Shown: positions 52,965 through 61,372 of the stretch, in pieces
Layout of the letters: each line of letters starts with the position of its first letter
Numbering within the stretch: the first letter of the stretch is position 1
Assembly (NCBI RefSeq): GCF_003194085.1
Contig: NZ_CP023994.1
Coordinates: forward strand, 1,240,001 to 1,304,000
DNA from: Aurantimicrobium photophilum
GTDB taxonomy: Bacteria; Actinomycetota; Actinomycetes; Actinomycetales; Microbacteriaceae
Direction: 5' to 3'
Length of the DNA stretch: 64,000 nt
Notes under the pieces: generated by a model
Told to the model about the DNA's origin: nothing
Databases searched by the model: none
What the model saw: only the letters and a program-made list of their open reading frames with translations
Made by a program: the position numbers and the translations under genes

Positions 52965-53198
52965 ATGGCTCACCCTCCCCAGCAAGTTTTCATCCACATG
53001 CGTGCATTCATCACGTGGCTAACTATTTTTCCCCTGGTAGCACTTGGCCTGACATTCCTCATGCCAGCTCTGGGGAATATGCACCCCATACTCAAGGCAC
53101 TGATTTTGACGTTGATTGTGGTTCCCCTTGCGGTTTACCTCATCGTCCCCAGACTCCTGGGACTCTATGTGAAGCTCACCAGAAAGAAGAGCACGTAA
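52965..53198 (+). CDS. Small two-helix membrane protein of unknown function
   Basis: 77 aa. Two hydrophobic segments (WLTIFPLVALGLTFLMPAL and ALILTLIVVPLAVYLIVPRL) with a basic C-terminal tail (KLTRKKST). It is flanked by genes on the opposite strand and is monocistronic. I do not recognise a named family; similar short proteins occur widely in Actinobacteria. Confidence 0.65.
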   Translation: MAHPPQQVFIHMRAFITWLTIFPLVALGLTFLMPALGNMHPILKALILTLIVVPLAVYLIVPRLLGLYVKLTRKKST

Positions 53199-53204
53199 AA
53201 CTGG

Positions 53205-54020
53205 CTAGGAAGGGTTGATGCCGAAGGCGACAGCCAACTTCTCAATCTTCTCTGCACGACCCAAACGAGGCAGGTCACTGCCGTCACGAACCACGCGACC
53301 GCGTGCTTCGAAGTCGGCCAAGAAAGTGCGCGCCCAGGCAACGTCAGACTGAGTGGGGCTAATGGCTTCGTTGATGACCGGGATCTGGTCGTGGTGAAGA
53401 CATAGTTTTCCGGTCATGCCCAGAGCTACTGCATGTTCAGACTTTTCGCGAAGAATTCCATAGCTGGTACCAACCGTTGGCCCATCAATGGGGCCAGGAA
53501 TATTACCAATACGGCTGGCCACAACCAGGCGTGAGCGTGGATATGCCATCGCAATATCTTCCACGCTGGTGCCGGTGTCGCGGCGGTAGTCGCCGCTTCC
53601 AAAGGCGAGGCGGAAAGCACCGCGAGCGCACGCAATCTCTCGTGCTTCTTCAATACCCAGCGCTGACTCCACGAGTGCCAACACGCGAGTCCTGCCACCG
53701 AGACGGTCAAAAGTTTCGGTTACGTGAGATCCGTCTTCGGTCTTGGCGAGCATCACACCCAGAAGTCCTGGAATATCTCTGAGCTGGTCAATGTCATCTG
53801 ACCAGAAGTCCGAGGAGCGGTCATTGATGCGAACCCATGCTTGTTTGGTTTCTAGCCACTTGGCGACCTCGTCACGAGCGGCGCTCTTCTGCGAGGGGTC
53901 AACGGCATCCTCAATGTCGAGGACAATCTGATCTGCTTTTGTTGCAGCGGCGGCATCGAATTCTTCAGAGTGCGAACCGTTGACAAGCAGCCAGGAGCGG
54001 GAAATTTCTGCGGAAACCAT
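53205..54020 (-). CDS. HpcH/HpaI-type aldolase / CitE-like lyase
   Basis: 271 aa CitE-like TIM barrel. Motifs: SWLLVNGSHSEEFDAAAATK (start), IVLDIEDAVDPSQKSAARDE (metal-binding region), VRINDRSSDFWSDD, LALVESALGIEEA (Glu) and AFGSGDYRRDTG (Asp). Stand-alone CitE-like proteins act on malyl-, citramalyl- or related CoA esters. No CoA-transferase is nearby, so the substrate is unknown. Confidence 0.85.
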   Translation of the reverse strand: MVSAEISRSWLLVNGSHSEEFDAAAATKADQIVLDIEDAVDPSQKSAARDEVAKWLETKQAWVRINDRSSDFWSDDIDQLRDIPGLLGVMLAKTEDGSHVTETFDRLGGRTRVLALVESALGIEEAREIACARGAFRLAFGSGDYRRDTGTSVEDIAMAYPRSRLVVASRIGNIPGPIDGPTVGTSYGILREKSEHAVALGMTGKLCLHHDQIPVINEAISPTQSDVAWARTFLADFEARGRVVRDGSDLPRLGRAEKIEKLAVAFGINPS

Positions 54021-54093
54021 TCCTTCACCTTATTAGGTATCGAGGCAATGCTCTCACTGTGTGGGCAATGCCTTGTTTCGCTGTGAGATATGC

Positions 54094-54876
54094 CTAGCTG
54101 TCTAGGAAAGTGACCAGTGTCTTGGCCACTTCAAGTGGTGCTTCCACCACAGCAATGTGAGAAGCACCAGGAATGACAACTTGGCGTGCTCCAGGAACTG
54201 TCTCTGAAATGATGGCGCCTGCTGCAGGCGGTGATCCGGGGTCGATTTCTCCCGAAATCACCAGCACCGGAACGGTGATGTTTGCCATGAAGGGGCGGGC
54301 GTCGTAGTTTCCCAGTGCTTCACAGGTCTTGATGTAACTGGAGTCATCGGTGGCAACAACCATATCCAGCGTCTTCTTCACCGCTGCAGGGTCTTTGGCG
54401 ATGAACTCGTCAGAGAACCAGCGGGCTGGAATGGCAGGAACTAGCGAAGCCGTTCCTGCTGCGCTCACCTGAGCAATACGTTCTGCCCAGCCTTCGGGTC
54501 CGCCCATATAGGGAGCCGAACACACCACGACGGAGTGTTTGATGCGGGTGGGGTATTTGTAAGCGATCTCGAGCGCAATAGCTCCGCTGACGGATACACC
54601 GGCATAGTCAAAGGATTCAACGCCGAGCTCATCTGCCTTTGCGACGAGAGCATCCGCGATCTCTTCAAGGGTGTAGGAGTCGGTGGGCACAGGTGACTGT
54701 CCGTGACCGGGCATATCGAAGCGAATCACTGAATACTTCGCTGCCAGGGTGGGCAACGCCAAGTCCCAGAGGTGCGTGTCTGTGCCGAGAGCATTGCCGA
54801 GAAACAGAACATTGTCTGCGCCCGTGAGCTCGGCAACAGGCTTCTCAGAAACAAAGAAAAGTTCAGGAACAGTCAT
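54094..54876 (-). CDS. Alpha/beta hydrolase, 3-oxoadipate enol-lactonase-like
   Basis: 260 aa. Nucleophile elbow GVSVSGA (about residue 95), catalytic Asp in VISGEIDPGSPP and His in IPGASHIAVVE, the PcaD pattern; RFDMPGHGQSPVPTDSYTLE is also PcaD-like. No other beta-ketoadipate pathway genes lie in the window, so it may serve another lactone. It is 73 bp from the CitE-like gene on the same strand. Confidence 0.8.
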   Translation of the reverse strand: MTVPELFFVSEKPVAELTGADNVLFLGNALGTDTHLWDLALPTLAAKYSVIRFDMPGHGQSPVPTDSYTLEEIADALVAKADELGVESFDYAGVSVSGAIALEIAYKYPTRIKHSVVVCSAPYMGGPEGWAERIAQVSAAGTASLVPAIPARWFSDEFIAKDPAAVKKTLDMVVATDDSSYIKTCEALGNYDARPFMANITVPVLVISGEIDPGSPPAAGAIISETVPGARQVVIPGASHIAVVEAPLEVAKTLVTFLDS

Positions 54877-54889
54877 GAGCTCACTTTAT

Positions 54890-55393
54890 CTAGTTGAACA
54901 AGCCTGCAACCAAGACCATTGCTGCCCAGAACCCCAACAACATGAAGGGGCCAAAGGGAATTCTCGTCTGCCTCGTCACAGCCCAAGCTTGCTTGAGTGG
55001 GAGGTCAGATCGCCTGGTGAAGGTGATAATCAGCACCACGAGTGAGGCCACGCCCCCGGCAAGAAAAGCCAGCACTGGCGAGAGGATGGCTGCCGGAACA
55101 CTGATCAATCCAGCAGCACCGCCCAAGAGCCCTGCCAGCTTCACATCCCCCATGCCCATTCCCCCGCCATAGCTCAGCAGCAGCATGAAGGTGAAATAAC
55201 CTGCAGCGGCAATAGCAGGAAGCATGGGGTATTCACCCGTGGTCATCCACACGCCAATCCAGGCAATGGCAAGAGCGATATAGCCCGGCATCACCCAGAC
55301 GTTGGGGAGTTTGTGGGTTTTCCAGTCAATGCGCACCAGCGGAATCGTCACCACTGCGAGGTAGGCGAGGGGGATGATCTGCCAGAGCGTCAT
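54890..55393 (-). CDS. Prepilin peptidase, type IV (A24 family)
   Basis: 167 aa membrane aspartic peptidase without the N-terminal methylase domain. Catalytic aspartates in RIDWKTHKLPN (first) and GMGMGDVKLAGLLGG (GxGD motif). About six helices. It would process Flp/Tad or type IV pilins; no pilin gene is in the window. Confidence 0.85.
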   Translation of the reverse strand: MTLWQIIPLAYLAVVTIPLVRIDWKTHKLPNVWVMPGYIALAIAWIGVWMTTGEYPMLPAIAAAGYFTFMLLLSYGGGMGMGDVKLAGLLGGAAGLISVPAAILSPVLAFLAGGVASLVVLIITFTRRSDLPLKQAWAVTRQTRIPFGPFMLLGFWAAMVLVAGLFN

Positions 55394-55410
55394 GCCCAGA
55401 CACTAATGCA

Positions 55411-55437
55411 GAAAGCCCTCGCTTGGCGAGGGCTTTC
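55411..55437 (-). terminator. Intrinsic terminator after phoH
   Basis: GAAAGCCCTCGC (55411-55422) and GCGAGGGCTTTC (55426-55437) form a perfect 12-bp stem with a 3-nt loop, between the phoH stop and the prepilin peptidase start. Confidence 0.8.
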
Positions 55438-55495
55438 CACAGTCCGCGGGTGAGCCAACGAAGAGTGTTCTCCTCCCCGGCTATTCGCGTGGCGT

Positions 55496-56857
55496 CTAAA
55501 GGACTTCCTGGCGCTCCAGGAGGTCGGTGACGAGCGCCGCAATTGCGGAGCGCTCGGAACGGGTCAAGGTGATGTGGCCAAAGAGGGGCTGACCCTTGAG
55601 GCTTTCAATCACGCTGGCAATACCGTCGTGGCGACCAACCCGGAGGTTATCTCGCTGGGCGACATCGTGAGTCAAAATCACGCGGGAGTTCTGACCAATA
55701 CGGCTAAGCACGGTGAGCAGAACGTTGCGCTCGAGGGACTGCGCCTCATCCACGATGACAAAGGCATCGTGGAGTGATCGACCACGGATGTGGGTCAGAG
55801 GCAAGACCTCGAGGATGCCACGGTCCACGACCTCGTTCAAGACGTTGTCGGAGACAAGAGCACCGAGGGTGTCAAAGATGGCCTGACCCCAGGGGTTCAT
55901 CTTCTCGTCCTTGTCACCGGGGAGGTAACCGAGCTCTTGGCCACCTACGGCGTAGAGGGGACGGAAGACAATGATCTTCTTGTGCTGCTGACGCTCGAGC
56001 ACGGCTTCCAAACCAGCACACAGTGCCAGTGCCGACTTTCCGGTGCCAGCGGAGCCACCCATCGAGATAATTCCCATGCTGGGGTCGAGGAGCATGTCGA
56101 TAGCCAGGCGCTGTTCTGCCGAGCGACCGTGCAGACCAAAGAGGTCGCGGTCACCGCGAACAAGGGTGATCTCACCCTTGTCGATGACGCGACCGAGGGC
56201 AGAACCGCGGTCAGAGTGAATGACCAACCCGGTGTTGATGGGGGTGTCTTTGACCTGTGAGGATCGCAGGATTTCCTCTTCATAGAGGATGGCCATGTCA
56301 TCAGCACTGAGAGAAATCTCTTCCATGCCGGTCCAGCCGCTGTCCACGGCCAGCTCTGCACGGTATTCCTCCGCACTCATGCCGATAGAGGAAGCCTTGA
56401 CGCGCATGGGGAGGTCTTTGGAGACCACGGTGACGTTGAGGCCATCGTTAGCGAGGTTCATGGCCACGGCCAAGATGCGGCTGTCGTTATCTCCCAGCTG
56501 GAGACCAGACGGCAGCACGGCCTGGTTGGAGTGGTTCAGCTCCACCCGGAGCGAACCGCCATCACCGATGGGGATGGGGAAGTCGAGACGTTCGTTCTTG
56601 ATACGCAGGTCGTCGAGAATGCGCAGCGCCTGTCGAGCGAAGTAACCAATCTCAGGATCATGGCGTTTCTTCTCGAGCTCACTAATCACCACCACCGGGA
56701 TGACCACCGCATGCTCCGCGAAGCGGAAGAGTGCCTGGGGGTCAGACAACAAAACCGAGGTATCTATGACATAGACACGCTCGGTTGTGGATGAGGAAGT
56801 GGACTTCTGGCGCTGACCGGATTGACCAATCTTAGCGCCACTACTTTGTGGGCTCAT
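55496..56857 (-). CDS. phoH: PIN-PhoH fusion ATPase (PhoH2 type)
   Basis: 453 aa. An N-terminal PIN domain ([18 protein letters not shown], with acidic residues in [11 protein letters not shown] and [11 protein letters not shown]) is fused to a C-terminal PhoH ATPase with Walker [13 protein letters not shown] and Walker [12 protein letters not shown]. Such proteins are proposed RNases coupled to an RNA helicase activity, related to VapC toxins. No separate antitoxin is visible. The acidic metal-binding residues look intact. Confidence 0.9.
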   Translation of the reverse strand: MSPQSSGAKIGQSGQRQKSTSSSTTERVYVIDTSVLLSDPQALFRFAEHAVVIPVVVISELEKKRHDPEIGYFARQALRILDDLRIKNERLDFPIPIGDGGSLRVELNHSNQAVLPSGLQLGDNDSRILAVAMNLANDGLNVTVVSKDLPMRVKASSIGMSAEEYRAELAVDSGWTGMEEISLSADDMAILYEEEILRSSQVKDTPINTGLVIHSDRGSALGRVIDKGEITLVRGDRDLFGLHGRSAEQRLAIDMLLDPSMGIISMGGSAGTGKSALALCAGLEAVLERQQHKKIIVFRPLYAVGGQELGYLPGDKDEKMNPWGQAIFDTLGALVSDNVLNEVVDRGILEVLPLTHIRGRSLHDAFVIVDEAQSLERNVLLTVLSRIGQNSRVILTHDVAQRDNLRVGRHDGIASVIESLKGQPLFGHITLTRSERSAIAALVTDLLERQEVL

Positions 56858-56947
56858 GTGATGAAACTAAGACTGCGGTGACACACTTTGAGTGCGACAC
56901 GCCCTGAGTTCATCTAAGTGTCATCTGAGGGAAACTCAGAGTGAGTC

Positions 56948-57724
56948 TTAGCCGCCGAAGCGGCGCTCACGACGTGAGTAATCACGCATGGCGCGCAGGA
57001 AGTCGACCTCGCGCAGGTCGGGGTAAAGCGCCTCCACGAAGTAGAACTCGGAGTGGGCGCTCTGCCACAGCATGAAGTCAGACAGGCGCTGTTCGCCGGA
57101 GGTGCGGATCACCAGGTCAGGGTCTGGCAGCCCGCCGGTGTAGAGGTGATCACTAATGAGTTCGGGGGTGAGCTTCTCGGCGAGCTGGTCCAGGCTGCCG
57201 CCATGACTCTGGTGTTCGGAGATGATGCTGCGCACGGCGTCCGCAATCTCGGCACGGCCGCCGTAACCAATGGCCAGGTTCACGTGCAGGCCGGTGTTGT
57301 TCTTGGTGCGCTCTTCTGCAGCGAGCAGAGTGTCCAGAAGATCCTTGGGTAGAACGTCGTCCTTACCCACATGGTTGATCTTCCAGTTGCGGAAGTGAGA
57401 CAGGCCTTCAGCCAGTTCGCCAATGATGGCGTAAAGCTCGGTGAGCTCTTTGGGATCACGACCAGTGAGGTTGTCGGTAGAGAGCAGGTAGAGGGTGACC
57501 ATGCCGATGCCAATGTCATCGCACCAGACCAAAAACTCTGGAACCTTTTGTGCACCAGCACGGTGACCATGGGAAGGGTTATCTAAGAAACGCTCCCGTG
57601 CCCACCGTCGGTTGCCATCGACAATCATTCCAATGTGGTGCGGAAGATTGTCTTGGTTGAGCCCCCGACGCAGACGCTTTTGGTACAGGCCGTAGAGCAG
57701 ACCCGTCTTTGTTGCGCGCGACAT
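56948..57724 (-). CDS. uppS: Isoprenyl transferase (cis-prenyl, UppS-like)
   Basis: 258 aa. Builds cis-polyprenyl diphosphate for cell-wall lipid carrier. The active-site block HHIGMIVDGNRRWARE carries the catalytic Asp; LSTDNLTGRDPKELTELYAI and TSGEQRLSDFMLWQSAHSEF are the other conserved regions. ATG 57724 with AGGGAC upstream is preferred over an open frame reaching 57796. Actinobacteria usually have two cis-prenyltransferases (decaprenyl and Z-farnesyl), and I cannot tell which this is. Confidence 0.92.
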   Translation of the reverse strand: MSRATKTGLLYGLYQKRLRRGLNQDNLPHHIGMIVDGNRRWARERFLDNPSHGHRAGAQKVPEFLVWCDDIGIGMVTLYLLSTDNLTGRDPKELTELYAIIGELAEGLSHFRNWKINHVGKDDVLPKDLLDTLLAAEERTKNNTGLHVNLAIGYGGRAEIADAVRSIISEHQSHGGSLDQLAEKLTPELISDHLYTGGLPDPDLVIRTSGEQRLSDFMLWQSAHSEFYFVEALYPDLREVDFLRAMRDYSRRERRFGG

Positions 57725-57801
57725 CACGTCCCTAACGTTAGCCGAAGCAGCTTCAGAGAACGAGGTGCCCATCCGAGGAAGGGCAGAACAATGCATTCTT
57801 G

Positions 57802-57850
57802 TTATGTAGTTTTAGTGGATATAAACTTACATAAGACACACACTATGTAA
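57802..57850. promoter_or_regulatory. TTATGTA/TACATAA half-sites upstream of fic
   Basis: TTATGTA (57802-57808) and TACATAA (57828-57834) form an inverted repeat and TATGTAA recurs at 57844-57850, just before the fic ribosome site AAGGA. Candidate operator, perhaps bound by the winged-helix domain of the Fic protein itself. Confidence 0.45.
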
Positions 57851-57860
57851 GGAACCTGCC

Positions 57861-59096
57861 GTGCCCCACACGCATGAAATTCCCCCGCACGGGCATGACG
57901 TGGTGCCATGGAAGCAGTCCGGGCGTTCTGGAACACGTGAAGACCGAACTCTCTCCGAGGTCACAGTGAGCCTGCCTCCTGAGATAGCCAACCTCGACGT
58001 GATGCTGCCACCAGACGTCATCGCAATGGCTGAACAGGCACTTATTCAGATTGTCCGAACCGATGCCGAGTTCGGCTCGGGACTCAAGGTACTCAACAGT
58101 TTTCTCATCAGAACGGAAAGCGTGGCCTCGTCCAAGCTCGAATACATCGAGGCCAGCTCTGTCGATTACGCCCGAGCCATAGCCGGAAGCAAAGCGAATC
58201 CCAGCGCGTTGTCCATGATTGCGGCGAGCGCGGCACTGACTCGTCTTGTGGACGATGTGAGCCAGACACGGCGTATCTCTCTAGCCAGCATCCTTGCCGC
58301 GCATCACGACCTGATGAAAGAAGATTCACTCGACGGCCCCTATGCCGGGAAGTGGCGGGAAGTGCAGAACTGGATCAACGGCAGCGATCACTCTCCTCGC
58401 AATGCCGACTACGTTCCACCTCCCGCTCACACTGTTGAGTCCTACATGGCCGATCTCGAGGCTTTCGCCAATCGTGACGATGTCCCCGTGCTCGTGCAGG
58501 CGGCACTCGTTCATGCCCAGTTTGAGTCCATTCATCCGTTCACAGATGGCAATGGCCGCATCGGTAGAGCTCTCATCAATGTGGTTCTGCGCCGTCGCGG
58601 GATCACTCTGCACTCCGTTGTGCCCATTGCCAGCGCCCTCACCGCAAGGCGCGATGACTACTTTGCTGCGCTGAATCATTTCCACGACGGGCTTATTTCT
58701 CCCCTGGTTACGCTGTTTGCCCAGGGGTGCAACACGGCATCCCTCGAAGCAGCAGAAACCGCACGCAGGCTCATTCACCTTCCTGTGCAGTGGCATGGTC
58801 TTTCCCGCAATCGAGTGGGTAGCACGGCACTAGAGATCATTGATGTTCTCCTGGAACATCCGACGCTGAATGTGGAGACAACCCAACGTCTCACTGCAAC
58901 CTCCCACGTGAGCGCCAATGCGGCACTCGAGAAACTCACGCGTGATGGAATCCTCCAAGAAATCACTGGACGCAGTCGTGACCGGGTGTGGGCTTCCCCC
59001 GACGTATTAGCAGAACTCGATGACCTGGATTTCCGTATAGCCCAGGCTTCTACGCCCAGCTTCGTCACATTCAACGGGCGTAGGCTCGAATCATGA
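57861..59096 (+). CDS. Fic-family AMPylase with C-terminal winged helix
   Basis: 411 aa. Catalytic motif HPFTDGNGRIGR (about residues 225-236) with the preceding flap region; an N-terminal SSKLEY matches the SxxxE part of the inhibitory-helix motif, so autoinhibition is likely. The C-terminus (TALEIIDVLLEHPTLNVETT and SANAALEKLTRDGI) is a winged-helix DNA-binding domain. GTG start at 57861 with AAGGA eight bases upstream. Target of AMPylation unknown; a role as stand-alone toxin or regulator is possible. Confidence 0.9.
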   Translation: MPHTHEIPPHGHDVVPWKQSGRSGTREDRTLSEVTVSLPPEIANLDVMLPPDVIAMAEQALIQIVRTDAEFGSGLKVLNSFLIRTESVASSKLEYIEASSVDYARAIAGSKANPSALSMIAASAALTRLVDDVSQTRRISLASILAAHHDLMKEDSLDGPYAGKWREVQNWINGSDHSPRNADYVPPPAHTVESYMADLEAFANRDDVPVLVQAALVHAQFESIHPFTDGNGRIGRALINVVLRRRGITLHSVVPIASALTARRDDYFAALNHFHDGLISPLVTLFAQGCNTASLEAAETARRLIHLPVQWHGLSRNRVGSTALEIIDVLLEHPTLNVETTQRLTATSHVSANAALEKLTRDGILQEITGRSRDRVWASPDVLAELDDLDFRIAQASTPSFVTFNGRRLES

Positions 59097-59779
59097 GCTT
59101 GCCGCTAATCGAAGATGCCGAGTCTTTCCCTCACGTCGAGGTGAAGCCCACGTGGCGTGGCTGGATCCACACCGGCACCTTCCCCCTGGCAATCGCTGCC
59201 GGCATTGTCTTGATTGTGTTGGCAGATGGTCCGGCAGCAAAGTGGAGCTCCGCGGTGTTCATGACTACCTCGTTGTTGCTCTTTGGTATCTCAGCGCTCT
59301 ATCACCGCTTCAACTGGAGCCCAAAGACCAAGGTCATGCTCAAGCGTTTTGACCACGCCAACATTTTCCTGCTCATTGCAGGTACTTACACCCCTCTCGC
59401 AGTGCTGGCACTGCCACCAAGTAAAGGTGTTCTACTTCTTGTGCTGGTGTGGATTGGTGCCACCTTGGGCATCGCATTCCGCGTGTTCTGGGTTCACGCA
59501 CCGCGCTGGCTTTACGTCGCTCTTTACATCCTGCTCGGCTGGGCCGCCATGATGTACATCGTGGACTTGTTCCAAGCGAACGTGGCCATGATGATCCTTG
59601 TCGTCGTTGGTGGCCTTGCCTACACCGCCGGCGCTGTGATCTATGGGCTCAAGAAGCCCAACCCCATTCCGGGCGTCTTTGGCTTCCATGAGATCTTCCA
59701 CACCCTCACGGTTGTGGCCTTTATGTGCCACTGGACGGCAATCTTGCTGATTGCTCTCCACCCCGCCTATAACGCTTAG
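59093..59779 (+). CDS. PAQR/hemolysin III family membrane protein
   Basis: 228 aa, seven transmembrane helices. Conserved polar motifs of the family: SALYHRFNW, FDHANIFLLIAGTYTPLAV and FGFHEIFHTLTVVAFMCHW, carrying the putative zinc histidines. ATGA overlap with fic. Its stop overlaps the convergent TipAS gene stop by four bases. Function in bacteria is not settled. Confidence 0.88.
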   Translation: MSLPLIEDAESFPHVEVKPTWRGWIHTGTFPLAIAAGIVLIVLADGPAAKWSSAVFMTTSLLLFGISALYHRFNWSPKTKVMLKRFDHANIFLLIAGTYTPLAVLALPPSKGVLLLVLVWIGATLGIAFRVFWVHAPRWLYVALYILLGWAAMMYIVDLFQANVAMMILVVVGGLAYTAGAVIYGLKKPNPIPGVFGFHEIFHTLTVVAFMCHWTAILLIALHPAYNA

Positions 59780-60114
59780 AGGTTGTTGTCGGCCCAGATC
59801 ACAATGGCGTCGTAGTGATACTTTCCTAGACCTTCGGCAATACCTTCATAGGAATCCCGATAGGGCGAGGGCATGAGATAACTCAGGGCTAGGTTCTTGT
59901 ATGCCTCACGAGTGGGCTTCCAAAACTGTGTGGTGAATTCGTAATGCTGACGCACAGCTTCCTGGACTGCCTCGGCACTGGCGGGTAAACCTTCATTCAG
60001 ACCAGCTACAAACTGCTGCGTGATCGCATCAAATGCTGCGGTGAACTGCTCGTTCTGCTCTTTCGAGTAGTCGTTGCTGTATTGCTCGGAATACATTCCA
60101 AATTGATTGGACAT
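59776..60114 (-). CDS. Stand-alone TipAS-domain protein
   Basis: 112 aa. Resembles the C-terminal antibiotic-recognition domain of TipA (MYSEQYSNDYSKEQNEQFTA, AVRQHYEFTTQFWKPTREAY, LGKYHYDAIVIWADN) but has no MerR DNA-binding domain. Such short forms bind thiopeptide-like drugs or act as heme/tetrapyrrole-type binders; here the ligand is unknown. ATG 60114 chosen because upstream sequence belongs to the next gene. Confidence 0.75.
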   Translation of the reverse strand: MSNQFGMYSEQYSNDYSKEQNEQFTAAFDAITQQFVAGLNEGLPASAEAVQEAVRQHYEFTTQFWKPTREAYKNLALSYLMPSPYRDSYEGIAEGLGKYHYDAIVIWADNNL

Positions 60115-60118
60115 GCTG

Positions 60119-60457
60119 CTACTTCTCTGAAGCCGAACCTTCGGCCGCTTCTTCAGCGTCCAACTTGGCCTGAATATCCGCACGCATGTTTACCTTGCGC
60201 ATCCGGCGAACCATGTCTAGGAGCAAGAGCAAGGTCAGGCCAGCAACCAGGATGGTGGCAAAGAAACCAACAGGACCAGGTGAGACCAGCTGTGGATCAA
60301 TGGTTTCTTTTGCAAAAAGCACGGTTCCTCCGAGGGGTTTGTAGCCAATAGCCTTGATATAGAGCGTACCGCCGAAAAGCTGTGAGCTTGCCGTCACCAA
60401 GGAGTCCGATGAGCACCGAGAACACACTCGCTGACCGTTATGGTCGACCAGCGACAC
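60119..60457 (-). CDS. Small membrane protein, zinc-ribbon-like N-terminus
   Basis: Up to 112 aa. VCSRCSSDSLV near the start looks like half of a zinc ribbon (CxxC), followed by one transmembrane helix (GFFATILVAGLTLLLLLDMV) and a charged tail. From the GTG at 60457 it overlaps the start of the opposite-strand DUF4307 gene by 49 bases; a start at GTG 60397 would remove the overlap but also the CxxC. The start is uncertain. No family recognised. Confidence 0.55.
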   Translation of the reverse strand: MSLVDHNGQRVCSRCSSDSLVTASSQLFGGTLYIKAIGYKPLGGTVLFAKETIDPQLVSPGPVGFFATILVAGLTLLLLLDMVRRMRKVNMRADIQAKLDAEEAAEGSASEK

Positions 60458-60816
60458 CTCGGGGACCCATCCGGCGCAATCTCGGTGTGATCATTACCTC
60501 CGCAGTAATTATCATCGCGCTGACGCTTTGGGCCATCAGCACAGATGCCTTGGGATTTGGCCCCCAAGCCGAAGCTCGTGACCTCGGTTACAAAAACCTC
60601 ACTGACACCAGCGTGACAGTGGAATTCGAACTCACGGCAACTCCTGGACATGAAGTGGCCTGCGCCATCCAAGCCAAGAACACCGCTTTCGCCATTGTGG
60701 GCTGGAAGGTATTTGTCTATCCCCCTTCCAGTCAGCGAATTCGCGACTTTTCAGAGACCATCACCACCAGCCAGCCAGCCACCACGGGTTTGGTCTACCG
60801 TTGTTGGCTCACCTAG
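60409..60816 (+). CDS. DUF4307 family membrane protein
   Basis: 135 aa, one transmembrane helix (GVIITSAVIIIALTLWAIST) then an extracytoplasmic beta-rich domain (VTVEFELTATPGHEVACAIQ, VYRCWLT ending). AAGGAG four bases before the ATG. DUF4307 genes are common next to greA and ilvA in Actinobacteria, as here. Function unknown. Confidence 0.85.
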   Translation: MSTENTLADRYGRPATPRGPIRRNLGVIITSAVIIIALTLWAISTDALGFGPQAEARDLGYKNLTDTSVTVEFELTATPGHEVACAIQAKNTAFAIVGWKVFVYPPSSQRIRDFSETITTSQPATTGLVYRCWLT

Positions 60817-60826
60817 GCTGAAAAGT

Positions 60827-61318
60827 ATGGCTAGCGAAGAAATCAAAGAAACATGGCTCACCCAAGAGGCGTATGACCGCCTCAAGGGAGAACTCGACAC
60901 CCTGTCCACGACGGGTCGTGAAGAGATTGCCAAGCGCATTGAAGCAGCCCGCGAAGAGGGTGACCTCAAAGAGAACGGCGGCTACCACGCTGCCAAGGAC
61001 GAGCAGGGCAAGATCGAGGCTCGTATTCGCACCCTGACTGCACTGCTCAAGGACGTCAAGGTGGGCGAAGCTCCCGAAAGCTCTGGCGTTGTGGAGACCG
61101 GAACGGTCATCACCGCAACCATTGCCGGTGAAGAATCTGTCTTCCTGCTTGGTAACCGCGAGATTGCCGCTGGCACCGACTACACCGTTTATAGCGAAAG
61201 CAGCCCCATGGGCGCTGCGATCCTCGGCCTCAAGGTCGGCGAGAAGACTGTCTTCACTGCTCCCAACGGCAAAGACATTGCGGTTGAGGTCATCAACGTA
61301 GCCACCTTCACCGGCTAA
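60827..61318 (+). CDS. greA: Transcription elongation factor GreA
   Basis: 163 aa. An N-terminal coiled coil with the acidic tip residues in AREEGDLKENGGYHAAKDEQ and a C-terminal FKBP-like domain (ILGLKVGEKTVFTAPNGKDI). It rescues backtracked RNA polymerase by stimulating transcript cleavage. Followed by a strong bidirectional terminator. Confidence 0.95.
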   Translation: MASEEIKETWLTQEAYDRLKGELDTLSTTGREEIAKRIEAAREEGDLKENGGYHAAKDEQGKIEARIRTLTALLKDVKVGEAPESSGVVETGTVITATIAGEESVFLLGNREIAAGTDYTVYSESSPMGAAILGLKVGEKTVFTAPNGKDIAVEVINVATFTG

Positions 61319-61332
61319 CAAAGAACTCCAGC

Positions 61333-61363
61333 AATAAAGCCTCCCCGATGGGGAGGCTTTATT
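61333..61363. terminator. Bidirectional terminator between greA and ilvA
   Basis: AATAAAGCCTCCCC (61333-61346) and GGGGAGGCTTTATT (61350-61363), 14-bp perfect stem with loop GAT, between convergent genes. Confidence 0.92.
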
Positions 61364-61372
61364 CGTTAAGAC

